Below, piece after piece: positions 1-6,733 of a stretch of DNA of 22,908 nucleotides. The stretch lies in the NCBI GenBank assembly GCA_945885645.1, contig CAMCYV010000009.1, positions 1-22,908 on the forward strand, in the 5' to 3' direction. The translations under genes were made by a program, and so were the position numbers. The stretch comes from Bifidobacterium breve (GTDB lineage: Bacteria; Actinomycetota; Actinomycetes; S36-B12). The first letter of the stretch is position 1; every line of letters starts with the position of its first letter. The notes under the pieces were generated by a model that was not told where the DNA came from, searched no databases, and saw only the letters and a list, made by a program, of their open reading frames with translations.

Positions 1-212
1 CGGAAGCGATCCAGGCAGCATTGCGCGATTCTCTCGTTGATGGATTGGGGCTCAAGCCAAAGTTGGCTTTTGGGCCGGTTCGAACCGCCATCTGTGGACA
101 GAAAATATCTCCACCGCTCTTTGAGTCAATGGAGATTTTGGGTAAGGAAGAGTCACTGTTGAGAGTCGAAAATGGACGTGTCGATGCGTTGGCCCGACCT
201 TTGGGCGAGTGA
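1..212 (+). CDS. gltX: Glutamyl-tRNA synthetase, C-terminal end (partial)
   Basis: Only the last 69 or so codons are inside the window; the frame is open from base 3 to the TGA at 210-212. The residues LKPKLAFGPVRTAICGQ followed by SPPLFESMEILGKEESL match the C-terminal anticodon-binding part of actinobacterial GluRS, which typically ends in a 'SPPLFESME.LG...SL' block. GluRS charges tRNA-Glu. In bacteria lacking GlnRS, as most actinobacteria do, it also mischarges tRNA-Gln for later amidation by GatCAB. A tRNA-Gln and a tRNA-Glu gene follow directly, which supports the call. The assignment rests on C-terminal similarity and context, since the catalytic HIGH and KMSKS motifs lie outside the window. 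Confidence 0.85.
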   Translation, partial: EAIQAALRDSLVDGLGLKPKLAFGPVRTAICGQKISPPLFESMEILGKEESLLRVENGRVDALARPLGE

Positions 213-245
213 TTTTTTCCCGGCGATAGACTATTGCGGCACCCT

Positions 246-317
246 TGGGGTATGGGGTAATTGGCAGCCCAACTGATTCTGATTCAGTTAGTCTAGGTTC
301 GAGTCCTGGTACCCCAG
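246..317 (+). tRNA. tRNA-Gln (anticodon CTG)
   Basis: A cloverleaf can be folded by hand. The acceptor stem pairs TGGGGTA (246-252) with TACCCCA (310-316). The D arm is GGGT/GCCC, the anticodon stem is ACTGA/TCAGT around the loop TTCTGAT, and the T arm CTAGG/CCTGG carries TTCGAGT with one G-U pair. The anticodon CTG reads the Gln codon CAG. The discriminator base is G317 and CCA is not encoded. It lies 33 nt after the gltX stop and 28 nt before tRNA-Glu. Confidence 0.95.
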
Positions 318-345
318 CGAATCGTGGATTTGCGCGATTTTTCAC

Positions 346-418
346 GGCCCCGTTGTGTAGTGGCCTAGCACGCCGCCCTCTCAAGGCGGTAGCGCGGGTT
401 CGAATCCCGTCGGGGCTA
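346..418 (+). tRNA. tRNA-Glu (anticodon CTC)
   Basis: The acceptor stem GGCCCCG (346-352) pairs with CGGGGCT (411-417), with a G-U at the first pair. The anticodon stem CCGCC/GGCGG closes the loop CTCTCAA, giving anticodon CTC for the Glu codon GAG. The T arm holds GGTTCGAATCC. The discriminator base is A418 and CCA is not encoded. It probably forms one transcription unit with the upstream tRNA-Gln, ending at the hairpin at 423-452. Confidence 0.95.
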
Positions 419-422
419 CAAC

Positions 423-452
423 GGTGGGAGAGTCCAACCGGATTCTCCCACC
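423..452 (+). terminator. Strong hairpin after tRNA-Glu, probable terminator
   Basis: GGTGGGAGAGTCC (423-435), the tetraloop AACC (436-439) and GGATTCTCCCACC (440-452) form a 13-bp stem with one G-U pair. It starts 5 nt after the tRNA-Glu. No T-run follows, which is common in actinobacterial terminators. It most likely ends the tRNA transcript. It also sits 36 nt before leuC, so a role in the leuC leader cannot be excluded. Confidence 0.65.
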
Positions 453-487
453 CTGAGTTGACACGTAGTGAAGAATGGGAGTTCGAC

Positions 488-1894
488 ATGGGACGCACAT
501 TGGCAGAGAAGGTCTGGTCGGACCACATTGTCCATGAAGGTGATGGACTACCGGATCTGTTGTACATCGATATGCATCTTGTCCATGAAGTCACCAGTCC
601 GCAAGCATTTGATGGATTACGGGCAACCGGTCGCCCACTGCGTCGGCCCGACCTGACGGTTGCCACCGAGGATCACAATATCCCTACGGTCGATGTTGAC
701 AAGCCAATTGCAGACCCCATTTCGCGTATCCAGGTTGAGACACTGCGTAAAAACTGTGAAGAATTTGGAGTCACACTTTTTCCGTTGGGTGATCTGGAAC
801 AAGGGATTGTGCACGTTGTTGGGCCGCAGATGGGCCTCACCCAACCCGGTATGACAATCGTGTGTGGGGATTCACACACAAGCACACATGGCGCATTCGG
901 CGCTCTTGCATTTGGGATTGGTACCAGCGAAGTTGAGCACGTATTGGCCACCCAAACCCTGCCGCTCAAACCATTCAAAACCATGGCAATTAATTTTGAG
1001 GGTGAATTACCTCTAGGAGTCAGCGCAAAAGATCTCATCCTCGCCGTGATTGCCCAAATTGGCACCGGAGGCGGTCAAGGCTATGTCCTGGAGTACCGGG
1101 GCGAAGCGATCAAAGGGCTGTCGATGGAAGGCCGGATGACAATTTGCAATATGTCAATTGAAGCGGGCGCTCGCGCCGGCATGATTGCCCCCGATACAAC
1201 AACCTTTGAATACATCAAAGGAAAACCACATGCACCAAAGGGGGAGGACTGGGAAGCCGCCCTCGCTTACTGGGAAACACTTGTCGCGGACCCAGATGCG
1301 AAATTCGACAAAGAAATCACGATAGACGCAGCTGCTTTGCGTCCATTTGTGACCTGGGGGACTAACCCGGGCCAGGGTTTGCCACTGGATCAGTCGGTTC
1401 CCGATCCACAATCATTTTCTGATGCGGTTGAACGCGAGGCTGTGGAAAATGCCCTCGCTTACATGGATCTTCGTCCTGGTCAACCACTCAAGGAAATTGC
1501 AGTTGATACCGTTTTCCTTGGGTCCTGTACTAACGGTCGCATTGAGGATCTACGCGCCGCCGCACATGTCATCAAAAATCGAAAGGTCGCGCAGGGTGTT
1601 CGACTCCTTGTCGTCCCAGGATCAACGCGGGTGCGGATTGAGGCCGAGCATGAGGGTCTGGACCAAATTTTCCTTGACGCAGGTGCCGAGTGGCGCGGAG
1701 CCGGTTGCTCAATGTGTCTCGCTATGAACCCGGATAAATTAACGCCCGGTGAGCGAAGTGCATCAACTTCGAATCGTAACTTCGAAGGTCGTCAAGGACC
1801 TGGCGGTCGAACGCATCTAGTTTCTCCAGAGGTTGCGGCTGCCACTGCAGTTCGAGGCACTCTCAGCGACCCAACGGACTTGGTGGAGGTTTAA
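488..1894 (+). CDS. leuC: 3-isopropylmalate dehydratase, large subunit
   Basis: LeuC is the aconitase-family large subunit of isopropylmalate isomerase. With LeuD it converts 2-isopropylmalate to 3-isopropylmalate in cytoplasmic leucine synthesis. The start ATG 488 is chosen because MGRTLAEKVWSDHIV is the usual N-terminus and a GGGAG ribosome site lies 6 nt upstream; the frame runs open further upstream, but only through the tRNA region. The product is 468 aa, normal for the family. The three Cys ligands of the 4Fe-4S cluster fall at residues 347 (GSCTNGR), 407 and 410 (GCSMC), the positions used in E. coli LeuC. The motif GDSHTSTHGAFGALAFGIGTSEVEHV is present in full. The gene is followed 2 nt later by leuD. 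Unlike in Streptomyces, no IclR-type regulator gene lies between the tRNAs and leuC. Confidence 0.97.
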   Translation: MGRTLAEKVWSDHIVHEGDGLPDLLYIDMHLVHEVTSPQAFDGLRATGRPLRRPDLTVATEDHNIPTVDVDKPIADPISRIQVETLRKNCEEFGVTLFPLGDLEQGIVHVVGPQMGLTQPGMTIVCGDSHTSTHGAFGALAFGIGTSEVEHVLATQTLPLKPFKTMAINFEGELPLGVSAKDLILAVIAQIGTGGGQGYVLEYRGEAIKGLSMEGRMTICNMSIEAGARAGMIAPDTTTFEYIKGKPHAPKGEDWEAALAYWETLVADPDAKFDKEITIDAAALRPFVTWGTNPGQGLPLDQSVPDPQSFSDAVEREAVENALAYMDLRPGQPLKEIAVDTVFLGSCTNGRIEDLRAAAHVIKNRKVAQGVRLLVVPGSTRVRIEAEHEGLDQIFLDAGAEWRGAGCSMCLAMNPDKLTPGERSASTSNRNFEGRQGPGGRTHLVSPEVAAATAVRGTLSDPTDLVEV

Positions 1895-1896
1895 AC

Positions 1897-2484
1897 ATGG
1901 AGGCATTTACCGTTCATACGGGCACGGCGGCACCACTGCATCGAAGTAATGTTGACACAGATCAAATAATCCCTGCTGAATACCTCAAGCGAATCACCCG
2001 GCACGGCTTTGAAGACGCGTTATTTGCCAGCTGGCGCAAGGACCCAGAATTCGTGCTCAACCTTCCGCAGTACGAAGCAGCCTCGATCTTGATTGCGGGC
2101 CCCGATTTTGGGACTGGATCTTCACGCGAGCACGCCGTTTGGGCCCTCCAAGATTACGGTTTCAAAGTGATTCTTAGTTCGCGCTTTGCCGATATCTTCC
2201 GGGGGAACTCGGGTAAGGGCGGGTTACTCACCGCGGTCATCCCGCAAGATGCCATTGAGAAACTGTGGGAAATCACCGAAGCTAGCCCTTCCACCCCGGT
2301 AACAGTGGATCTGCAGGAACGTTGTGTCACTGCTGGAAGTTTTAGTTGCGATTTTGAAGTCGATGATTACGTTCGCTGGCGCCTGCTGGAGGGTCTCGAT
2401 GACATTGGGATCACTCTTGAACATGCTGATGCAATAGGCGAGTTTGAAAAAAAACGCCCATCATTCAAGCCTGTTCTCAACTAA
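1897..2484 (+). CDS. leuD: 3-isopropylmalate dehydratase, small subunit
   Basis: LeuD is the swivel-domain small subunit that pairs with LeuC. The N-terminus has the family sequence HRSNVDTDQIIPAEYLKR, and the core motif GPDFGTGSSREHAVWAL that shapes the active site is intact. At 195 aa it is close to the usual length of about 200. ATG 1897 follows the leuC TAA by 2 nt, and its ribosome site GGTGGAGG lies within the last leuC codons, so the two genes are co-transcribed and probably translationally coupled. No clear terminator follows; the next 163 bp carry short repeats and lead to HU. Confidence 0.97.
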   Translation: MEAFTVHTGTAAPLHRSNVDTDQIIPAEYLKRITRHGFEDALFASWRKDPEFVLNLPQYEAASILIAGPDFGTGSSREHAVWALQDYGFKVILSSRFADIFRGNSGKGGLLTAVIPQDAIEKLWEITEASPSTPVTVDLQERCVTAGSFSCDFEVDDYVRWRLLEGLDDIGITLEHADAIGEFEKKRPSFKPVLN

Positions 2485-2494
2485 CACTCGCAAA

Positions 2495-2613
2495 GTCACA
2501 AGGTCACAAATCACCTGGCATGGGTATGTGAAAGATGTTGCGTGGCAACGCCTTTTGGCGTGGCTAATCCGAAATATTGACATTCTCAAGTTAGATTTAG
2601 GTGTTGGTCACAA
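2495..2613 (+). repeat. Three GTCACAA copies upstream of HU
   Basis: GTCACAA occurs at 2495-2501, 2503-2509 and 2607-2613; the last two are preceded by G, giving GGTCACAA. The first two lie nearly in tandem just after leuD, and the third is 35 nt before the HU start. The leuD-HU gap also holds a small hairpin, ACGCC-TTTT-GGCGT at 2548-2561. A TTGACA hexamer at 2577-2582 may be a -35 element, but no well-spaced -10 is visible. The repeats could be regulator sites for HU; this is inference. Confidence 0.4.
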
Positions 2614-2627
2614 GATCAACCTGATCA

Positions 2628-2640
2628 CCCTCCGGAGGGG
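2628..2640 (+). promoter_or_regulatory. HU ribosome-binding site inside a 12-bp palindrome
   Basis: GGAGGGG at 2634-2640, 7 nt before GTG 2648, is a strong Shine-Dalgarno sequence and fixes that start. It is the right half of the perfect palindrome CCCTCCGGAGGG (2628-2639). In RNA this could fold as CCCT-CCGG-AGGG and hide part of the ribosome site. Confidence 0.6.
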
Positions 2641-2647
2641 TTAAATC

Positions 2648-3004
2648 GTGAACAAAGCAGAACTCATTGATGCAGTAGCGGGCCGTGGCGGCGTTAGCAA
2701 GCGTGAAGTCACCGAAATCGTTGATGCATTCATCGAAGAAATCAAGATGTCCGTGGTTCGTGGCGACAAAGTTGCCATAAGTGGATTTGGAATCTTCGAA
2801 GCCCAAGCTCGTCAAGCCCGTCTTGGCCGTAACCCTCGTACGGGAGAAACCGTAAAGATCAAGGCGACGAAGCTTCCTAAATTCCGTCCAGGTGCAGAAT
2901 TCAAAGCCGTTGTATCCGGTGCAAAGAAAATCGCAACCGCGACTCCTAAAAAGGCCGCTCCTAAGAAGGCCGCAGCCAAGAAAGCTCCTGCTCGTCGTAA
3001 GTAG
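2648..3004 (+). CDS. hup: HU-family nucleoid-associated DNA-binding protein
   Basis: This is a histone-like protein that bends and compacts DNA as a dimer. Residues 1 to about 90 form the HU domain: MNKAELIDAVAGRGGVSKRE, then GDKVAISGFGIFE and the DNA-binding arm region RLGRNPRTGETVKI, ending KLPKFRPGAEFKAVV. Residues about 92-118 form a basic Lys/Ala tail with repeated KKAAP/KKAAA units ending in RRK. Tailed HUs are typical of actinobacteria (mycobacterial HupB, Streptomyces HupS), but this tail is only about 27 residues against roughly 100 in those. The GTG start is supported by the strong ribosome site ending 7 nt upstream. It is transcribed alone and is followed by an intrinsic terminator. 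Confidence 0.95.
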   Translation: MNKAELIDAVAGRGGVSKREVTEIVDAFIEEIKMSVVRGDKVAISGFGIFEAQARQARLGRNPRTGETVKIKATKLPKFRPGAEFKAVVSGAKKIATATPKKAAPKKAAAKKAPARRK

Positions 3005-3016
3005 TTTTTACTCAGT

Positions 3017-3058
3017 AGGTGGTCGCATCCCATTGGGTGCGGCCACCTAATTGTTTTT
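3017..3058 (+). terminator. Intrinsic terminator after HU
   Basis: AGGTGGTCGCA (3017-3027) pairs with TGCGGCCACCT (3038-3048) with one G-U; CCC/GGG extends the stem inside. A T-rich tail (3051-3058) follows. The U-tract lies on the plus strand, so it serves HU; read from cofC on the minus strand the hairpin lacks a U-tract. A second, weaker hairpin with a T-run (CATCAA 3065-3070, TTGATG 3080-3085, T's to 3090) overlaps the end of cofC and may act as a backup. Confidence 0.85.
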
Positions 3059-3072
3059 AGGCAGCATCAACG

Positions 3073-3855
3073 CTACAGCTTGATGTTTTTGTTTGCGGAG
3101 TCGATCCGAATCCTCTGCCCAACTCTTGGGGCGATTAAGTCCGAAATATCGTAATCAGGGTAGGAGCATTGGAGACCTGATTCATCGATTGCTGTAATTG
3201 GGTTTGTCCCGGATATCGTTGCGATGTTCATGGTGGGTTCACTTAATGCTTGTAACGTGTGTGCCCCTACGCCGATGCGAATGGCATCCCAAAGGTCTGT
3301 GGAAGTATCAACGTCGCGGTGGGCACCTGCAGAACATGGAATCTCAACCGCCCCATGCATCCGGTGAGCCGCACGGGATCGAACGCCAAATCGGGGTTTC
3401 GCGTCAGATCCTGGTCGGCGAGCCCACATTGTGCTGCCTGTGCCATCCGAGTCGCAGGTGAAAGAACTATCGTGGTGAGCAGCTTGTTCCAGGAATAGAT
3501 CGACATCTTGTGTGCGCAGACAGGGTAGGTCGCCCAAAGCAATCACAACGCCGTTGCCCTCTGATGCGCTCTCTGCGCACTCTAGCCCGAGATCCAAGGA
3601 GTCAAGAAGTCCAGTGGGAGAGCCTTCCATGATGACATCTCCACCCAAATCTTCAACGAGGGAAGCAACTTCCGCATCTGCGGTGATCACGGTGAGTCGA
3701 GCCACTTGGGCAGAGCCGATAAGCGCCGCGACAGTGTCAGCCAGGAAAGGACCAGCTAAATCATTTCTGCCTAGTCGAGACTTTGAGTTGTGAAGCGCCT
3801 TAGCGGGAACTAACGCGTGCCACTTGACCTCGGGGGGTGCGGGCTGATCCAACAT
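3073..3855 (-). CDS. cofC: 2-phospho-L-lactate/phosphoenolpyruvate guanylyltransferase with extra C-terminal domain
   Basis: CofC (FbiD in mycobacteria) uses GTP to activate 2-phospholactate or phosphoenolpyruvate, the first dedicated step in coenzyme F420 side-chain assembly. Visible family marks are WHALVPAKALHNSKSRLG at the N-terminus, ALGDLPCL near residue 125, DGTGSTMW, PRFG and DVDTSTDLWDA. The core ends near residue 208, close to the normal full length of about 210-215 aa. A further 52 residues, from MNIATISGT to the end with a VGQRIRID motif, form an extra small domain (3073-3231). ATG 3855 is chosen because the frame upstream runs into plsC and lacks family sequence; TTG 3852 is also possible. 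Its start codon overlaps the plsC ATG on the other strand. The other F420 genes (fbiA, fbiB, fbiC) are not in the window. Confidence 0.88.
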   Translation of the reverse strand: MLDQPAPPEVKWHALVPAKALHNSKSRLGRNDLAGPFLADTVAALIGSAQVARLTVITADAEVASLVEDLGGDVIMEGSPTGLLDSLDLGLECAESASEGNGVVIALGDLPCLRTQDVDLFLEQAAHHDSSFTCDSDGTGSTMWARRPGSDAKPRFGVRSRAAHRMHGAVEIPCSAGAHRDVDTSTDLWDAIRIGVGAHTLQALSEPTMNIATISGTNPITAIDESGLQCSYPDYDISDLIAPRVGQRIRIDSANKNIKL

Positions 3856-4642
3856 GGGCCCATTCAACCGGGTCGACAGGTACGCTGATGAGGTGGCTGG
3901 ACATACGACAAGGCGATCCAAAATTGGTCTGGGTTTTCGGATCGCCGTTTTTTTCGGCCTGCCATTTCTCACGATCTTTACAAAATGGAATTGGCGAGGT
4001 TTTGAACAACTCTCGCAGCACGATCGCGGGATCGATGGCGGGATTATTGTGGCGACGAACCACACTTCCTGGTTTGATCCGCTGGCCGTGGCCCACCCTT
4101 TATGGGCACATGACCGCCCGCCGCGGTTTTTGGGCAAGGAATCTGTTTTCAGGGTGCCCATTTTCGGCTGGATTATTTCCAGTGCGGGGCAGATTCGGGT
4201 TTACCGTGAATCAAATGAGGCAGTCTTTGCATTCCGAGACGCAGTAGTCGCCGCAAGATCGGGTGAATGTGTGGTCGTTTATCCCGAGGGCACGATCACA
4301 CGTGATCCACACTTGTGGCCGATGCAGGGGAAAACTGGAGCGGTTCGTATCGCTTTGGAGTCAGGCTGCCCTTTGTTTCCAATGGTGCAATGGGGGTCTC
4401 AGAACGTAATTGGACCGTATAAGAAGCAGCTTCGACTGTTACCCCGAAAAACAATGTATGTCTGGTTGGGCGAGCCAATAGATCTATCCCGCTATCGTGA
4501 CAAGGAATGGACCCCCGAATTACTCCATGAAGCTACAGATCAACTTATGCTCACCATTGCACGCATGGAAGGTGAGATCAGAGGAGAGGCTCCGCCGGCT
4601 GTGCTCTATCGTCATACCGTGAATAACAGGAGCGAGCGTTGA
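3854..4642 (+). CDS. plsC: 1-acyl-sn-glycerol-3-phosphate acyltransferase (PlsC/LPLAT family)
   Basis: This membrane-associated acyltransferase likely acylates lysophosphatidic acid to phosphatidic acid. The catalytic HX4D motif is present as NHTSWFDP, followed by the second block PRFLGKESVFRVPIFG, the third block VVYPEGTITRD and a proline-rich fourth block CPLFPMVQWG. A hydrophobic stretch, GLGFRIAVFFGLPFLTIF, near residues 25-43 probably contacts the membrane. The length of 262 aa is ordinary. The start is uncertain: ATG 3854 overlaps the cofC start, while GTG 3893 (MAGHTTRRSKIGLGFR) fits homologue N-termini better and leaves a 37-bp divergent gap; neither has a convincing ribosome site. 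It overlaps gpsA by 4 nt, and GpsA makes the glycerol-3-phosphate that feeds this pathway. Confidence 0.9.
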   Translation: MGPFNRVDRYADEVAGHTTRRSKIGLGFRIAVFFGLPFLTIFTKWNWRGFEQLSQHDRGIDGGIIVATNHTSWFDPLAVAHPLWAHDRPPRFLGKESVFRVPIFGWIISSAGQIRVYRESNEAVFAFRDAVVAARSGECVVVYPEGTITRDPHLWPMQGKTGAVRIALESGCPLFPMVQWGSQNVIGPYKKQLRLLPRKTMYVWLGEPIDLSRYRDKEWTPELLHEATDQLMLTIARMEGEIRGEAPPAVLYRHTVNNRSER

Positions 4643-5637
4643 CGAAGGTTGCCATGATGGGTGGCGGATCATGGGGAACGGCCTTTGCCGCGGTAGTTGC
4701 CGACGCAGGTTCGCAGGTGACACTGTGGACTCGGAGTGAAGAAATCGTTGCCGACATTAATGATTGTCACCGAAATAGTCGGTACCACCCAGGCGTTGAT
4801 CTACCCGAGTCAATCGTTGCTACAACCAATCCCCAGACCGCTCTAGAAGACGCTGAGATTGTGGTCTTTGCCATACCCGCTCAGTCACTTCGCGGGAATT
4901 TAGTTGAGTGGGTGAAGTGGATTGCCCCCGACGCATTGTTTGTAAGCCTGATGAAGGGTATTGAACTGGGCACATTAATGCGAATGAGCGAGGTCATCGT
5001 CGAGACCACGGGGGCTAACCCTGATCGCATTTCAGTGGTCTCCGGGCCTAATCTCGCCCGGGAAATTATTGCGCGTCAACCGACGGCAACTACCGTAGCC
5101 GCACCTACCGAAGAGGGTGCAATCGCGATCCAAAGAGCATGCACCACAGACTATTTCCGCCCGTATTGGTCAACGGATGTCATCGGCACGGAGATCGGTG
5201 GAGCCGTCAAGAACGTGATCGCATTGGCCAATGGAATAGCGGTCGGTATGGGCTTGGGTGAGAACTCCCAATCATCCTTGATAACTCGTGGGCTAGCCGA
5301 AATTGGCCGACTGGGAGTTGCTCTCGGCGCCGACCCCTTGACATTTCAAGGACTCGCAGGGGTTGGTGACCTTGTGGCTACCAGCCAATCTCCACTTTCG
5401 CGCAACCGGACCTTTGGTGAGAATCTAGGTAAAGGCCTCACGGTTGAAGAAACGATAGCAATCACCAATCAAACATGTGAGGCGTATAAGAGTTGCCAGC
5501 CTATTTTGGAGTTGGCACAGAGGTCAGGTGTGGAAATGCCAATAACGCAAGAAGTGGTGGAGGTCCTGCACCAAGGAAAACCACCACGAGAGTTATTGAA
5601 ATCTTTTATGGCGCGCGACACTAAATCTGAGATCTAG
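4639..5637 (+). CDS. gpsA: Glycerol-3-phosphate dehydrogenase [NAD(P)+]
   Basis: GpsA reduces dihydroxyacetone phosphate to sn-glycerol-3-phosphate, the backbone for phospholipids, in the cytoplasm. The Rossmann motif is MGGGSWGTAFAAVVAD (near residues 7-22), then SGPNLAREI and the catalytic block GGAVKNVIALANGIAVG with the lysine at 191. The C-terminal helical domain has GLAGVGDL followed by SRNRTFGENLGKG. The length of 332 aa is normal. The TTG start at 4639 is supported by an AGGAG site 6 nt upstream and by the N-terminus TKVAMMGGGSWG. It overlaps the plsC stop as TTGA, suggesting coupled translation. Its stop codon TAG lies in CTAG (5634-5637), shared with the stop of the converging gene. 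Confidence 0.96.
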   Translation: MTKVAMMGGGSWGTAFAAVVADAGSQVTLWTRSEEIVADINDCHRNSRYHPGVDLPESIVATTNPQTALEDAEIVVFAIPAQSLRGNLVEWVKWIAPDALFVSLMKGIELGTLMRMSEVIVETTGANPDRISVVSGPNLAREIIARQPTATTVAAPTEEGAIAIQRACTTDYFRPYWSTDVIGTEIGGAVKNVIALANGIAVGMGLGENSQSSLITRGLAEIGRLGVALGADPLTFQGLAGVGDLVATSQSPLSRNRTFGENLGKGLTVEETIAITNQTCEAYKSCQPILELAQRSGVEMPITQEVVEVLHQGKPPRELLKSFMARDTKSEI

Positions 5638-6704
5638 ATTTTGCTCCCACTAATTAGTGCCCGATTTAGGTCTAGCCAAAGGTCATTGGGGTGTTCAATC
5701 CCAAATGAAAGTCGAATAAGGTTTTCAGGCACACCGTGGCTTTCAAGCGGCCATCTGCGCCGGCGTTCAAGGAGTGATTCAACCCCACCCAGGCTTGTCG
5801 CATATGTCCACAGCCGAGTTGATTCACATACTCGATCTGCACTGCCAGCAACTTCAATTGCTGCGATTGTGCCCCAACCGGGGTATCGCAACCGCAGAAC
5901 ATTTGGGTGAGATTGCAGCTGTGAGACAAGTGAAATAGCGTTGCTTTCAGATTTTTCATACCGGATAAACAAAGTTCTCAATCCGCGCAAGGCAAGGTAA
6001 CAATCAAATGCACTCGGCATAGCACCCAGCAACACGCGTCGGACGTGCAGTTGTTCCCAGTTGGCGTGATCCTGAGCAACCACCGCGCCCATCAGAAGAT
6101 CGGAATGACCACTGAGGATTTTGGTGACACTGTGTAAAACGAAATCCGCCCCCATTACCAGGGGATTCTGGCGCACGGGACTCGCAAATGTGTTGTCCAC
6201 GATTGTTGTAACACCACAAGTGCGAGCGTGAGCGAGCAATATTTCGAGTTCGGCGACTTCAAGCAGTGGATTGGTGGGGGATTCAAGCCAGAGAACTTGG
6301 GAGTTGGGAAGCAGGTCAATGATGATTTGAGTTTGGGTGACATCACACGTTGTGAGTTCGATCTGACCACGCTCATGTAATTCCCGCAATCGCACCGCCA
6401 CTCCCGTGTACGCGGTCGTGGGTGCAATGACTTTTGCACCGATTGGCCACAGGTCCATCAACGCATTGGCTGCAGCCATGCCTGAGGAAAAAACAATTGC
6501 AAGGCCATTCTCCAATCCCCCGAGGGCTTCCTCCAATGCCGAGGCACTTGGGTTTGCTTCCCGGCCATATTCAATTGCTCCGCCGGCGTGAAAAGTTGAA
6601 GCGGGAACTATTGGAGCATTGATCGGGTTATCGGGCACCGCGGGTGGTCGACCTGATCTCACCACCCAGGTGCTGGGATCCAGGTCCGTGTATTCCATTG
6701 GCAC
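5634..6704 (-). CDS. Cys/Met-metabolism PLP enzyme (cystathionine gamma-lyase/gamma-synthase type)
   Basis: A member of the Cys/Met metabolism PLP-dependent family (fold type I), which acts on cystathionine, homocysteine or O-acylhomoserine. Visible marks are FSSGMAAANALMDL, WLESPTNPLLEV, IVDNTFASPVRQNPL and the PLP-lysine motif HSVTKILSGHSD with Lys195 when counted from the GTG at 6704. The C-terminal block LIRLSFGIEHPNDLWLDL is typical. At 356 aa it is slightly short for the family (usually 380-400). Two starts are possible, GTG 6704 or ATG 6698; the AGGG site fits ATG 6698 at least as well. Streptomyces carries a related gene at the same place between gpsA and ddl. The exact substrate cannot be told from sequence alone, so no gene symbol is given. 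Confidence 0.88.
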   Translation of the reverse strand: MPMEYTDLDPSTWVVRSGRPPAVPDNPINAPIVPASTFHAGGAIEYGREANPSASALEEALGGLENGLAIVFSSGMAAANALMDLWPIGAKVIAPTTAYTGVAVRLRELHERGQIELTTCDVTQTQIIIDLLPNSQVLWLESPTNPLLEVAELEILLAHARTCGVTTIVDNTFASPVRQNPLVMGADFVLHSVTKILSGHSDLLMGAVVAQDHANWEQLHVRRVLLGAMPSAFDCYLALRGLRTLFIRYEKSESNAISLVSQLQSHPNVLRLRYPGWGTIAAIEVAGSADRVCESTRLWTYATSLGGVESLLERRRRWPLESHGVPENLIRLSFGIEHPNDLWLDLNRALISGSKI

Positions 6705-6733
6705 ACCCTAATGGCCACCCTTTGTGAACTGGG

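Noticed and set aside
458..463. TTGACA as a leuC -35 element
   Set aside because: A 17-nt spacer would place the -10 element at 481-486 (GTTCGA), right at the start codon, with no match.
245..487. Upstream extension of the leuC frame
   Set aside because: The extension runs through both tRNA genes; the family N-terminus and ribosome site fix the start at 488.
52..666. Long open frame on the minus strand across the tRNAs and leuC start
   Set aside because: It crosses both tRNA genes antisense and shows no family motif; it is a by-product of the real features.
2444..2644. Small plus-strand frame overlapping the end of leuD and the gap
   Set aside because: No ribosome site and no recognisable motif; its sequence includes the HU leader elements.
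3856..4161. N-terminal extension of the cofC frame into plsC
   Set aside because: It is antisense to clear plsC coding sequence and carries no CofC-like residues.
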